From NCBI RefSeq assembly GCF_025699295.1, contig NZ_JAILWB010000012.1, forward strand, positions 1-64,000: a stretch of DNA of 64,000 nucleotides. Direction: 5' to 3'. The stretch's first letter is position 1; each line of letters begins with the position of its first letter. A model generated the notes under the pieces. It saw only the letters and a list, made by a program, of their open reading frames with translations, searched no databases and was not told the DNA's origin. The position numbers and the translations under genes were made by a program. This DNA comes from Hydrogenophaga sp. GTDB lineage: Bacteria > Pseudomonadota > Gammaproteobacteria > Burkholderiales > Burkholderiaceae_C. Below are positions 29,412 to 37,907 of the stretch, in pieces.

Positions 29412-31292
29412 ATGGGCATGAAATATCGTACCACACTAACGGCGAAAGCCGAACTGCTAAAGCCTAACACGGAAGAGTTCCGTGCCGTAGCGTCGTCTCT
29501 ACAGGACAGCTATGGTTTTGAACTCCAGCCGCAGATGGACCTATTGTACGTTCGTTCGTGCCTAGTGTCCGCTGGCGATGGTGTTGGCGTAAATGATAAC
29601 GACGACGTTTTTACGCGAGAAGAGGCTTGGGCCGCTCGCCAAACTCCTGTCCTCAAGCCATTCAATTGGCAGCACAAGGACACGGATATCGTCGGCGTCA
29701 TGTATACCGTACAAGCTCGCAGCGTTGATGGGGACATCCTAGACATTACGGATGAGACTGCCCCGGACTGCGACTTTGATCTTTACGTAGAAGCTGCTAT
29801 CTTCCGTCTGATTCATGAAGACAGAGCCGCCGAAATTGAAGCACGAGCTAACGGCGGCTCGCTTTACGTTTCGATGGAAGCATGGTTTGATGACTACAGC
29901 TACGGCTTCTTCGACAAAGATACTGGCCTTCAAAAGACGGTCAGTAGAACCCAGGACACCAGTTTCCTAGATAAGCATCTGCGTGCTAGTGGGGGAACTG
30001 GCGTATATCGTGATCCTGAGTCAAATCAGGATGTGCGGATCGGTCGCGTTCTTAGATCCATCACCTTCGGTGGGTGTGGTTTTGTAGATCGTCCCGCAAA
30101 CAAGCGTTCCGTGATTGAGGCCGCAGAGCCCATGAACTCGTTTGCGGAACAAGATACCGAATTGCAAGTTGAAAAACTACTAAAAATGGTGTTGGATTCC
30201 CAAGGGGAAATCGTTACTGAGGAGGTAACTCTTATGAACACTCAAGCAAGTTCTCAGGGCGTAGGCCCCGAGGAAGTAACTGCGGCAGTCGATTCCGCTC
30301 TCGATAAGAGGGAAAAAGCTGCTGCCGAAGCACAGGCCAAGGCCACTATGGAAGCCCGTGCTACAGCAGCCGAAGCCAAGAGCGATGAGCTTGAGGCGAA
30401 GGTTGCCGAATTGACCGAAGCGAAGGAAGCGAAGGACGCCGAAGTTCAAGCTCTCCAGACTCAGATGGACGAATACGGCGAAGCCGTCAACCAACTGGTT
30501 CAGGAGCAGACTGCCGCTGGTGCGACCGACGACACTCCCGCTGAAATCGCAGCTATCGATAGTGCCAGTGATGGTGCCGCAGCTTTTACGGCCAAGCTCG
30601 CTTGGCTTCAGAAGTCGATGGCTGGCCTTCAGGAGCGTGCCGCTCGTGCTGACGAACTGGAAACCCAGCTTGCCGAAGCCGAAGCAGTCGTTCGTGAACA
30701 AGAAGTCCGCTCGCTCTTGGGCGAGAGCTTCTCGGAAGAGACTGTCGAAGTGATGGTCGCCTCTGCGTCTGCTCTTGATGAGGATGCTTATCAAGCATGG
30801 CGTGACGAGAAGGAGCTTATGGTCATCGAAATGACTCAGGCTGCCGACGACAAGAAAGAGAAAAAGCTTCCGCCGTTCATGAAGAAGGGCAAGGAAGGCA
30901 AAGAAGAGAAGAAGGACGCTAAGGCGGGTAATCCGTTTGCAGCCCTTCTAGCTCAGAAGCGTGCGGACAGTGGCATGGCATCGCCTGACACCCCGCCGAT
31001 TGAACCTCACCTGATCAACCACCCTGGCGGCGAAGGCGTCAAGAGTGGTGTCGGTCCTGAGGGTCTACGTACACCGCGTCACAAGATTGCTGGCTCTGCC
31101 GGGGACGACCCTGCTCAAATTCTTGAGGATGCTCAAGAAGTAAGCGGCGTTTCACTTGCCGGATCTCAAGCGGGTGATGATGGTGTCAGCGTTAGTCCTT
31201 TCCGTGTTCTAGCGAACGTGGTTACTGACGCTGATGAAAGTGAAGATGATGAAGCTTCGGCTGAAAAGCCGGGTTTCGATCCCGTTAACTAA
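29412..31292 (+). CDS. Prohead protease-scaffold fusion
   Basis: A 626-residue protein. Residues 1-240 look like a prohead protease domain: candidate catalytic residues are H88 (FNWQHKDTD) and S154 (LYVSMEAWF), with FGGCGFVDRPANKRS near the domain end. From about 275 on it is a highly charged, alanine-rich coiled coil typical of scaffolds. Scaffold and maturation protease are often encoded together in one frame. An internal start at 30234 would make the scaffold alone. Confidence 0.8.
   Translation: MGMKYRTTLTAKAELLKPNTEEFRAVASSLQDSYGFELQPQMDLLYVRSCLVSAGDGVGVNDNDDVFTREEAWAARQTPVLKPFNWQHKDTDIVGVMYTVQARSVDGDILDITDETAPDCDFDLYVEAAIFRLIHEDRAAEIEARANGGSLYVSMEAWFDDYSYGFFDKDTGLQKTVSRTQDTSFLDKHLRASGGTGVYRDPESNQDVRIGRVLRSITFGGCGFVDRPANKRSVIEAAEPMNSFAEQDTELQVEKLLKMVLDSQGEIVTEEVTLMNTQASSQGVGPEEVTAAVDSALDKREKAAAEAQAKATMEARATAAEAKSDELEAKVAELTEAKEAKDAEVQALQTQMDEYGEAVNQLVQEQTAAGATDDTPAEIAAIDSASDGAAAFTAKLAWLQKSMAGLQERAARADELETQLAEAEAVVREQEVRSLLGESFSEETVEVMVASASALDEDAYQAWRDEKELMVIEMTQAADDKKEKKLPPFMKKGKEGKEEKKDAKAGNPFAALLAQKRADSGMASPDTPPIEPHLINHPGGEGVKSGVGPEGLRTPRHKIAGSAGDDPAQILEDAQEVSGVSLAGSQAGDDGVSVSPFRVLANVVTDADESEDDEASAEKPGFDPVN
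30218..30233 (+). promoter_or_regulatory. Internal Shine-Dalgarno for the nested scaffold
   Basis: TGAGGAGGT at 30218-30226 is a near-perfect ribosome site, with GGAGG ending 8 nt before the in-frame ATG at 30234. It is stronger than the site of the full-length gene. Confidence 0.8.
30234..31292 (+). CDS. Nested scaffold protein from internal start
   Basis: In-frame with the protease gene (codon 275), this start would give a 352-residue coiled-coil scaffold without the protease. The arrangement equals the lambda C/Nu3 nested genes. The predicted protein begins MNTQASSQG, then long A/E/K-rich helices (about 20-105 and 155-195) and a basic KEKK/GKEGKEEKK segment before a disordered tail. Confidence 0.7.
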   Translation: MNTQASSQGVGPEEVTAAVDSALDKREKAAAEAQAKATMEARATAAEAKSDELEAKVAELTEAKEAKDAEVQALQTQMDEYGEAVNQLVQEQTAAGATDDTPAEIAAIDSASDGAAAFTAKLAWLQKSMAGLQERAARADELETQLAEAEAVVREQEVRSLLGESFSEETVEVMVASASALDEDAYQAWRDEKELMVIEMTQAADDKKEKKLPPFMKKGKEGKEEKKDAKAGNPFAALLAQKRADSGMASPDTPPIEPHLINHPGGEGVKSGVGPEGLRTPRHKIAGSAGDDPAQILEDAQEVSGVSLAGSQAGDDGVSVSPFRVLANVVTDADESEDDEASAEKPGFDPVN

Positions 31293-31304
31293 AGGAGTCT
31301 AGAC

Positions 31305-31772
31305 ATGAGTCTAAGAGAATCTCGTCAAACGTTCCACACGAACATTGACTGCACCGTGAGTGGTGTCTCCGAGCGTGGCGGTATCCTATCTTACGTTCCC
31401 GGTGTTGCTGGTCTCTGCGAGTATGCTGATGCTACCGCAGTTTCGGGTCAGCTTTCCAACCCTGCTGGTTTGCTCCTGGATGATGTAGAAGACTTGAACT
31501 ACTACAACCATCCTGAGTACCGCCAGCGTAACGTCGTGCCGCAAGGCAGCGTGGTTGGTATTGCTACCGAAGGCGAATTCCTAACGGACTTCGTTGAGAC
31601 GGCGACGGCTGATGGAGCGTCTGTGGGTACTTACGCACCCGGCGATACTCTGTTCCTTGCTGACAATGGCGAAGTGTCACGTCAGCAAATCGCTGCCCTA
31701 CGTCCGGAAGTTGGTAAGTGCCTTGCGGCTATTACTGCTGATGGCTTCCTCAAGATCCGTCTGGAACTGTAA
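31305..31772 (+). CDS. Putative capsid decoration protein
   Basis: A 155-residue beta-rich protein directly before the major capsid gene. It shares GIATEGEFLTDF and the C-terminal GxxKIRLEL ending with the protein at 34126-34701 (GIATQGDFITDW, GYIKIRVDI), so the two are paralogues. Position and size suggest a head decoration protein. AAGGAG is the ribosome site. Confidence 0.7.
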   Translation: MSLRESRQTFHTNIDCTVSGVSERGGILSYVPGVAGLCEYADATAVSGQLSNPAGLLLDDVEDLNYYNHPEYRQRNVVPQGSVVGIATEGEFLTDFVETATADGASVGTYAPGDTLFLADNGEVSRQQIAALRPEVGKCLAAITADGFLKIRLEL

Positions 31773-31784
31773 GGAGACATTGAC

Positions 31785-32822
31785 ATGAATTACCAACGTT
31801 ACCCGCAAGAAGCAATTGACGCCCTGAGAGCAACGGCCAACCCGGACGGCGACGTTCGTGCCCGTGCTCAGAAGGCTTTTGCTGCTGAACTGAACATGCC
31901 GCTGCGTCAAGGCGTGTTTGATCGTGATAACCTGGGTGGCATCTATGAGAAGCAAGTGCTTGCTCCTGGTGCCCAGGCCAACTACCCGCTCGACTTCGTG
32001 AAGCCGGGTGAAGAAGATGAATTCATCGCCTTCACTCTGCCGAAGCAAGGCCGAGTTCCTGAGCGTCACGTCGAAGGCGACGAGCTGTGGGTCCCGACCT
32101 TCCAGATCGGCAACGCAATCGACTGGTCGCTGAAGTACGCCAAGGAAGCACGTTTCGACGTGATCATGCGTGCGATCCGTGTTTACGAAGCTGGCTTTGT
32201 TCGCAAGATCAACTCTGACGGTTGGCGTACCATCCTTGGTGCCGCTGATGGTCGTGGTCTGGTCGTGACTGCGAACGGTGCTGCTCCGTTCACCGGCTCT
32301 ACGCTTGCTCCGACTGCGGCTGCCGGTCAGTTCACCAAAGAACTGATTAGCCGTATGAAGACTGCGATGACTCGTGGTGCTGGTGGCAACGGTAACTCCG
32401 GTCGTTTGACCGATGTTTACCTGAGTCTTGAGGCGATGGAAGACATCCGTGCTTGGGATGTTGACGAGATTGACGAGTTCACTCGTCGTGAGATCTTCGT
32501 CAGCCGTGAATACGGGCTTGCCCAGATTTACGGTGTTGTCCTGCACGAGATGACTGAGATGGGTGAAGGTCAGGAGTACGAGGAATTCCTCGAAACTACT
32601 CTTGCCCGTGCTCACCAAGTCGTCAACTCGGTGACTCTACGTGAGTTCTGCGTCGGTCTCGACCTGTCCACTATGGACAGTTTCGTGCAGCCGATCCGTG
32701 AAGAACTCCAGACCTACGAAGACCCCGCTCTCTACCGTGAGCAGCGTGCCGGTATCTTCGGTTGGATGGAGCACGGCTTCGCCGTTCTTGATCCTCGTCG
32801 TGTCCTGCTTGGTGAATTCTAA
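31785..32822 (+). CDS. Major capsid protein (HK97 fold)
   Basis: A 345-residue protein in the standard position after scaffold and decoration genes. The long N-terminal helix, the E-loop region (EEDEFIAFTLPKQGRVP) and the alpha/beta spine (VIMRAIRVYEAGFVRKIN...) are consistent with the HK97 fold. It has a strong ribosome site (AAGGAG) and an efficient terminator behind it, as expected for the most abundant virion protein. The mature N-terminus could be set by the protease encoded upstream. Confidence 0.88.
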   Translation: MNYQRYPQEAIDALRATANPDGDVRARAQKAFAAELNMPLRQGVFDRDNLGGIYEKQVLAPGAQANYPLDFVKPGEEDEFIAFTLPKQGRVPERHVEGDELWVPTFQIGNAIDWSLKYAKEARFDVIMRAIRVYEAGFVRKINSDGWRTILGAADGRGLVVTANGAAPFTGSTLAPTAAAGQFTKELISRMKTAMTRGAGGNGNSGRLTDVYLSLEAMEDIRAWDVDEIDEFTRREIFVSREYGLAQIYGVVLHEMTEMGEGQEYEEFLETTLARAHQVVNSVTLREFCVGLDLSTMDSFVQPIREELQTYEDPALYREQRAGIFGWMEHGFAVLDPRRVLLGEF

Positions 32823-32852
32823 GCCGGTCTAGCTGGGAGCTAGAAACTAAGG

Positions 32853-32884
32853 GGGCGGTAGGTGCAGACCTACCGCCCTCTTTG
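32853..32884 (+). terminator. Intrinsic terminator after the major capsid gene
   Basis: GGGCGGTAGGT (32853-32863) and ACCTACCGCCC (32868-32878) form a perfect 11-bp stem with a GCAG loop, followed by a short TCTTT run. A late promoter begins 2 nt further on. Confidence 0.8.
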
Positions 32885-32885
32885 C

Positions 32886-32899
32886 TTAGTGTATTCTCT
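32886..32899 (+). promoter_or_regulatory. Late promoter motif before the connector genes
   Basis: TTAGTGTATTCTCT directly after the capsid terminator, 43 nt before the ATG at 32929. The terminator-promoter pair resets transcription of the connector and tail-completion genes. Confidence 0.75.
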
Positions 32900-32928
32900 A
32901 ATGGACCAATAACGCAGATGGGGGCATC

Positions 32929-33801
32929 ATGGCTGGAGAAACAAAAGTTCTAACCATCGGGCAGGCAGCCTCGGCTCTTGACATTTTCTTGTCAGCCAAC
33001 GGTGCTGCTGTCAGTGGACAATACGTAGGTTTCGAGCTATTTGACGCGGCCAATGTGTCTGCTGTCAGTGGAGTAGCCCTTAACCCCTCGCTGGGACGAT
33101 ACGTAGGTTCCGGCACGATCCCCGCAGGATTCCAACTTGGGACATGGCGGGTTGATTGGACGATCATTACGGTAGGGAATAGCCTCGCCACGGCGACGGA
33201 ACCCTTCTGTGTGCAAGACGTGAATATCGCCATTGGTTTTGTAGATCCTTCTGACAAGACCAGCGACATCTATGAGGCGGTACGTCTAGACATTGGCGAT
33301 CCTGAGGGACAGGTATTTGATGACGACTTTATGGGACGAAACCTAAAGAAAGCCGTCCGCCGACTAAACCACCGTCTAGGGTTGTCACCCACCAATAGAC
33401 CTAAGGGCATTCCTGGGAACTTTGGTGGGCCTCGTATCAAGGTTTCGCCTATTACGTTTGACCTTACAGACGGTACAATTTCACCGAACAACGACGAGAT
33501 CTGTGATCTTGTTGTCATGCAGATTGAACTCATCATTCTAGAGAGTGAAGTGAGTGCCCTCAAGAGACTTGCGGCCACCTCGGCTTCTGGTCCGTATGCA
33601 TCGCTTGTTGCGGGTGCCACACAAGACGGTCTCTCCGTCAAGAATGCCGATGGAGTCATGGTGTCTATTTCTCCTAGTCGTCTGAATGTGAGAGCCGATC
33701 TCCACAAGTTCGACATCAAGAACCGCCGCGAAGAACTCGAAAGAATGATTCGTGCTTTCTTGAACCGTCAGACTGGCAACTACGGGAAGATGATCTACTG
33801 A
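32929..33801 (+). CDS. Head-tail connector with Ig-like N-terminus
   Basis: A 290-residue protein whose first 110 residues read as an Ig-like beta sandwich; the remainder is helical (EAVRLDIGDPEGQVFDDDF onward), resembling head-tail adaptor proteins. Position after the capsid gene supports a connector role. GGGG 4 nt before the ATG is the ribosome site. Confidence 0.7.
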   Translation: MAGETKVLTIGQAASALDIFLSANGAAVSGQYVGFELFDAANVSAVSGVALNPSLGRYVGSGTIPAGFQLGTWRVDWTIITVGNSLATATEPFCVQDVNIAIGFVDPSDKTSDIYEAVRLDIGDPEGQVFDDDFMGRNLKKAVRRLNHRLGLSPTNRPKGIPGNFGGPRIKVSPITFDLTDGTISPNNDEICDLVVMQIELIILESEVSALKRLAATSASGPYASLVAGATQDGLSVKNADGVMVSISPSRLNVRADLHKFDIKNRREELERMIRAFLNRQTGNYGKMIY

Positions 33802-34145
33802 TGTTAGTGTATGCCAAAAACCCCCGTGGCGTATTGCATCTAGACAGATTCAGAATCCACGGAAAAGAAACGGGCCGCAACCCCGTTGACATTCCATTCG
33901 AGCTTTACAAGACCTGTAAAGACGGACTGCAAAACGCTACCTATCGGGAAGGCTATCTGCGTTCCAAATTCGGTCGTCATTGCCCAGAGGTAGCGTTTAC
34001 ATATAACGAGATTCGTTTCTTGCCAGAAAAGACTCTCAAGACATTGGCACAGGTCACTGGCATCAGCATCGATGACGAGTGGACTCGCAAAGGACTAATC
34101 GACGCAATCAAAGGAGCACTCAGGAATGTCTCTCCAGCCGCTTAG
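33801..34145 (+). CDS. Hypothetical connector-region protein with SAP-like C-terminus
   Basis: A 114-residue protein; residues 75-110 (KTLKTLAQVTGI, then WTRKGLIDAIKGAL) resemble the helix-extended-helix SAP/HeH motif that binds DNA or acts as an interaction domain. Rest not recognised. Starts within the stop of the upstream gene. Confidence 0.65.
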   Translation: MLVYAKNPRGVLHLDRFRIHGKETGRNPVDIPFELYKTCKDGLQNATYREGYLRSKFGRHCPEVAFTYNEIRFLPEKTLKTLAQVTGISIDDEWTRKGLIDAIKGALRNVSPAA

Positions 34146-34701
34146 ACAGACCGAACAGGTCAACATCGATTTCATCACGCCCTGGACTCAGGAGCGTGGT
34201 GGGTGTCTAAGTATCGTGCTGTCTTCGGGCATGTACGTTGCGGAGTATGCAGCCAATCCTAGTGGCCTCTTCCCAATGGGCATTCAACTCAATGACATCG
34301 AGTGGATGAATCTTGCTCGCCAGTATCATCGTACATACGCACACCCCGCCGCCACCACGGACGTTCCGTGTGGTGTCGTTGGTATTGCAACGCAGGGAGA
34401 TTTCATCACAGACTGGCTTCACCTTGTTGGTACAGTGACGCCGGGCGATGCCGCCTACGCTGGCCCCAGCGGTACGTTCACGAACTCTGCCGCCCAGGGT
34501 GGACCGAAGATTGGTAAGTTCATTGGTGTTTTGAAGCCCGACCCTCACACAGTAACATGGCGTGGACTGGGGTTTAGCCGACAGTTTGTGGATCCATGCG
34601 ACAAACAGACTAAGTGGGAGAACAATCCCGCAGACCGCATTGAAGTAGTGACGCCGGGCTACATCAAGATTCGGGTGGACATCGGCCAGCAGACTAGATA
34701 A
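34126..34701 (+). CDS. Second decoration-type protein, paralogue of 31305-31772
   Basis: A 191-residue beta-rich protein sharing the ERGGxLS, GIATQGDFITDW, PGD and C-terminal GYIKIRVDI segments with the 155-residue protein encoded before the capsid gene. It has an extra C-terminal insertion of about 35 residues. Could be a second decoration or neck protein. Confidence 0.7.
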   Translation: MSLQPLRQTEQVNIDFITPWTQERGGCLSIVLSSGMYVAEYAANPSGLFPMGIQLNDIEWMNLARQYHRTYAHPAATTDVPCGVVGIATQGDFITDWLHLVGTVTPGDAAYAGPSGTFTNSAAQGGPKIGKFIGVLKPDPHTVTWRGLGFSRQFVDPCDKQTKWENNPADRIEVVTPGYIKIRVDIGQQTR

Positions 34702-35240
34702 TGGTACTACTACCTAACAACCAAGACCTAACTGCATCGAGCGGTATCATCAACATGCCGTTCCTAGAGTCTGTCTACCACTCGGTCATTGATGAGACAT
34801 TCTTGGACATGGGGCGTTCGGTCATCCTCCATCTCAATCCTGAGATCGAGCAGGATACCGTCACCCAGAGCCAGCCCGCTCCTCAACAGTACAATCCCTT
34901 TTTTGGGCGTACTCCAGTTCCTAATACCAATACACGTAACCCCGGCGTGAAGATCACCCATCGGGACGTGCAGTACGACGCACATATCGTTGTTGGTCCG
35001 CTGAAGGCTGAAGAGGATACGCAGGGTATTGGTGATCTCTTGGACAATGAAGCTAGAGCGACCCTTGTGATTGAGGCTCTGCCGCACTTGCAGCAAACCT
35101 TGAGCGTCAGTATTGAGGGTCGTCGCTACTCTCTTGAAGAAACCAGACCCATTGGTTTTACGACACGCCGCTACGTGATCTGCTTCCTGAAGGAAATTCA
35201 GGAGACGGAACCGCCCACACCTGACATCACGGTAGGCTAA
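34701..35240 (+). CDS. Tail completion or neck protein candidate
   Basis: A 179-residue protein placed where tail terminator/neck proteins usually are. Contains a disordered stretch (about 55-80) and a beta-rich C-terminal half. Family not recognised; the call rests on synteny. TAATG overlap with the upstream gene. Confidence 0.55.
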   Translation: MVLLPNNQDLTASSGIINMPFLESVYHSVIDETFLDMGRSVILHLNPEIEQDTVTQSQPAPQQYNPFFGRTPVPNTNTRNPGVKITHRDVQYDAHIVVGPLKAEEDTQGIGDLLDNEARATLVIEALPHLQQTLSVSIEGRRYSLEETRPIGFTTRRYVICFLKEIQETEPPTPDITVG

Positions 35241-35242
35241 TC

Positions 35243-36271
35243 ATGGGACTAGAATACAAACTACGATCACAACTCAAGCTGAATTACAAGCTGTTCGTGG
35301 ACATGCACATGCTCCGCGAGAGTGCTTTCGTAACCATTCCTTCTGGTGCTCAGTTCTACGATGGCAGTTCCCTCAGTCTGATGCTACCTGATACATCGGC
35401 AGACGACACTCTCTTTGGCGTGAGCGACGGTCAAGTATGGCAGTCTCCCTACCGCCAGTGGGTGTATGAGTCGGGCGTGCCGCTGGACGGCACGAACGTT
35501 CAAACTGCTCCCATTGTTGCTTCTGGTCTTTACATCGAAGGTGCTTTTCGTGCCACTGATGATCCTACTTTCGGTCATACCATTGACTACCTCAATGGCC
35601 GAGTTGTTTTCAATACACCGCAATCGCTAGACCTGGAAGTACACGGAGAGTTCTCTGCTCGTGATGTGCGTGTAGGCTTTGAACACGACTTCAACCAGCA
35701 GTTCAACGGCAGCGTCATTGAGATGCAATACCTGACGAATCCGCTGACATCCATGCAGTTGGTTTACCCATCAGGTAAGCTCCAGCCATTCCCGGCTGTT
35801 TTCATCGAGGTCGATACTCGTGATTTCGTTGGTGGTTTCGAGCTTGGCAACCGTAGTGCCATTATCGAAGATGAAGTCAAGTTCCACATCTGGACCCTAG
35901 ATGACATGACTAGGGACAACATCGTGGACATTCTGACGGGCCAGTGGCGTAAGTCAGTGCCGATGGTCGATTTCAACCGAGTGCCCTTGCCGCTCTCGGG
36001 CATTTACAACACCCTATCACCTGAGTATGTTGCCTACCAAGACATGCTGCGAAATAGGGAGTTGATCACTACAGTTGGATCGGGCACTCCGATTCAATTT
36101 ATGTCTTACATTGAAGAAGTGGACGCTACGAACTTGCCTAGCGTGGAAGAGTATGAGAGAGCATTGGTAACCTATAAAGTACGGGTTTACCTCAATGCCC
36201 CAGTGACACCCCTCGGTCACATTTTCGGGCCGATCTCAACGCTACCTACTATCCAAGATCCGGGCCTATGA
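35243..36271 (+). CDS. Virion structural protein (342 aa), neck or tail terminator region
   Basis: Encodes 342 residues, beta-rich, not recognised. Segments such as PSGAQFYDGSSL and VASGLYIEGAF show the Ser-Gly style common to the virion proteins of this phage. Followed by a late promoter and the tail tube gene. Confidence 0.65.
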   Translation: MGLEYKLRSQLKLNYKLFVDMHMLRESAFVTIPSGAQFYDGSSLSLMLPDTSADDTLFGVSDGQVWQSPYRQWVYESGVPLDGTNVQTAPIVASGLYIEGAFRATDDPTFGHTIDYLNGRVVFNTPQSLDLEVHGEFSARDVRVGFEHDFNQQFNGSVIEMQYLTNPLTSMQLVYPSGKLQPFPAVFIEVDTRDFVGGFELGNRSAIIEDEVKFHIWTLDDMTRDNIVDILTGQWRKSVPMVDFNRVPLPLSGIYNTLSPEYVAYQDMLRNRELITTVGSGTPIQFMSYIEEVDATNLPSVEEYERALVTYKVRVYLNAPVTPLGHIFGPISTLPTIQDPGL

Positions 36272-36273
36272 TC

Positions 36274-36287
36274 TTAGTGTATTATCT
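36274..36287 (+). promoter_or_regulatory. Late promoter motif before the tail tube gene
   Basis: TTAGTGTATTATCT, 98 nt before the ATG at 36372. The long leader ends in a strong GGAGG ribosome site. Confidence 0.75.
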
Positions 36288-36371
36288 CATTGGCAGCACA
36301 TTGTCGCGACGTGCTGTATAACCTAACTTTGCAAAGAACTGGTGCCCTAATCCGTAGGGAGGAAAAGTCAC

Positions 36372-37784
36372 ATGGTCAATAACAATCGTGTATTCTGGGC
36401 GATTGAGCAGGTCGCCATCAAGGATAACGCTGCTCCCCCGACTGGGGCCGTAGCTCCGCGTAACTCAAGAGAGTATATCACGGGGCCTCTAGCATCTGGT
36501 ACCGATGAAGTTGGAGGTCTCTGGGAAGTTCCCCGTGGTCTCCAGAGTATCGGGATCAGTACAACCTTCAACCTAGAACAAGTCTTCCAGCTTGGTCAGG
36601 TCGAGCTTTACGAATACTCGGAACGTCAGCCGGATATTGAGGTTACGCTATCGAAAGCTATCGATGGTACGAAGCCTCTCTTCTTTATGGTGACGGACCC
36701 GAGTCAGGCGAATGATATCGTTGCTCGTACCAACCAATACCGTGTTGACATTGCCCTTCAGATCTACCCGGACTCGCAGTTCCGGGCAACGGGTCGTCCG
36801 CAGTCTATCGTGACCGCATCGGGTATGTACGTCTCCAACATGTCGTACACCTTCCCGATTGATGGTTTCGTTAGTGAGGATGTCACGCTTGTCGGTAACG
36901 ATAAGGTGTGGGGTGCGATGGTTGCTGTTTCTGGCCAGACGGCTGGTAACAACGGTGGTCTTGGTGCTGAGCCGATTGTTGATTGGCCTACCGAAGCTGA
37001 TGGTGGCAACCCCGCCGCTCCTGAGGGTACGCCCTCTGGTGTCTTCGGTCACGACGGTAACACGTCCGCTCTTGAAGAGGGCGGTGCTCAGGAACTTGCA
37101 GCCGGTACGGATCGCTTCGGCGTTCTGATCGTCGGTTCTGGTATCCAGCGTCGTGAAGAGGTTGACATTCGTCGTTCTGTTCTTCCCAACGATGTCCCGG
37201 GTATCATCACGCCAGTTTCGTCTGGTATTGATGGTGCGTTCGTCAACGGTGGTTTTGGTGCTCAAGGTCCGGGAACGGCCCTTGGAACTGACCAGCTTGT
37301 TGCTGACGCCAACACCGACTTCGTTGCCGAGCACATCCAGACGATCACCGTGTCGTTCTCGATTGCCCGTGAAGACATCTTCGAACTTGGCTCGAAGCGT
37401 CCGTTCGTCAAGGTGCCTGACTTCCCGCTAGAGGCTACGGCTTCTATTGAGGTTATCACGGCTCAGGGCGACTTGGTTGACGCTACCTCGGAGATCGATT
37501 GTGGTCCGGATAACACGTCCGAATCCAACACGATCATCCTGCGTACTTGTGATGGTCTCCAGGTTGACCTGGGTGACTCAAACCGTCTGACGAGTGTTGA
37601 GCTTGGTGGTGGTGAGGCCGGTGGTGATAACATGACCGTGACCTACAACTACAGTTCGTTCAACGTCTTCAACGTGTCGCACGACTTCTTCCAGCCGAAC
37701 CACCGTATCCTGGTGTTCGAAACTGGTCTAAGCCGCTTCAACGTGGGTGCTCCGAGCTTCCTGCGTTCTGACCTGGGTATCTAA
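36372..37784 (+). CDS. Major tail tube protein with duplicated tube domain
   Basis: A 470-residue protein with two copies of a tube-like segment: SIGISTTFNLEQVFQLGQ (57-74) and TITVSFSIAREDIFELGS (about 320-337), each followed by a strand containing VEVTLSK or TASIEVIT. This suggests two fused tail-tube domains per chain. Own promoter, strong ribosome site and following terminator all point to high expression. Between them is a glycine-rich insertion that could decorate the tail surface. Confidence 0.78.
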   Translation: MVNNNRVFWAIEQVAIKDNAAPPTGAVAPRNSREYITGPLASGTDEVGGLWEVPRGLQSIGISTTFNLEQVFQLGQVELYEYSERQPDIEVTLSKAIDGTKPLFFMVTDPSQANDIVARTNQYRVDIALQIYPDSQFRATGRPQSIVTASGMYVSNMSYTFPIDGFVSEDVTLVGNDKVWGAMVAVSGQTAGNNGGLGAEPIVDWPTEADGGNPAAPEGTPSGVFGHDGNTSALEEGGAQELAAGTDRFGVLIVGSGIQRREEVDIRRSVLPNDVPGIITPVSSGIDGAFVNGGFGAQGPGTALGTDQLVADANTDFVAEHIQTITVSFSIAREDIFELGSKRPFVKVPDFPLEATASIEVITAQGDLVDATSEIDCGPDNTSESNTIILRTCDGLQVDLGDSNRLTSVELGGGEAGGDNMTVTYNYSSFNVFNVSHDFFQPNHRILVFETGLSRFNVGAPSFLRSDLGI

Positions 37785-37796
37785 CCCCGGTCTTCG

Positions 37797-37838
37797 GGGA
37801 CGGGTCGCCGGGGGGTCGGCCCGTCCCATCTTTCTCTC
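37797..37838 (+). terminator. Likely terminator after the tail tube gene
   Basis: GGGACGGG (37797-37804) pairs with CCCGTCCC (37820-37827), followed by a pyrimidine run ATCTTTCTCTCCC. A smaller CCCC...GGGG hairpin sits just upstream. The U tract is poor, so partial read-through is likely. Confidence 0.6.
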
Positions 37839-37874
37839 CCCCTGGGTGCAAGGTACAATTAGGTAATCGTACAA

Positions 37875-37900
37875 AGAGGGCACCCGTATAGGTGCCCTCT
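37875..37900 (+). promoter_or_regulatory. Perfect hairpin just upstream of the tail chaperone start
   Basis: AGAGGGCACC (37875-37884) and GGTGCCCTCT (37891-37900) form a 10-bp perfect stem with a CGTATA loop, ending 7 nt before the ATG at 37908. The only SD-like bases (GAGGG) lie in the left arm. It could limit translation or attenuate transcription of the tail assembly genes. Confidence 0.55.
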
Positions 37901-37907
37901 GCTCGTT

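Noticed and set aside
30180..30794. 204-codon frame on the minus strand
   Set aside because: Antisense to the alanine/glutamate-rich scaffold, which leaves few stops on the other strand.
31698..32618. 306-codon frame on the minus strand
   Set aside because: Antisense to the major capsid gene; caused by its biased codon use.
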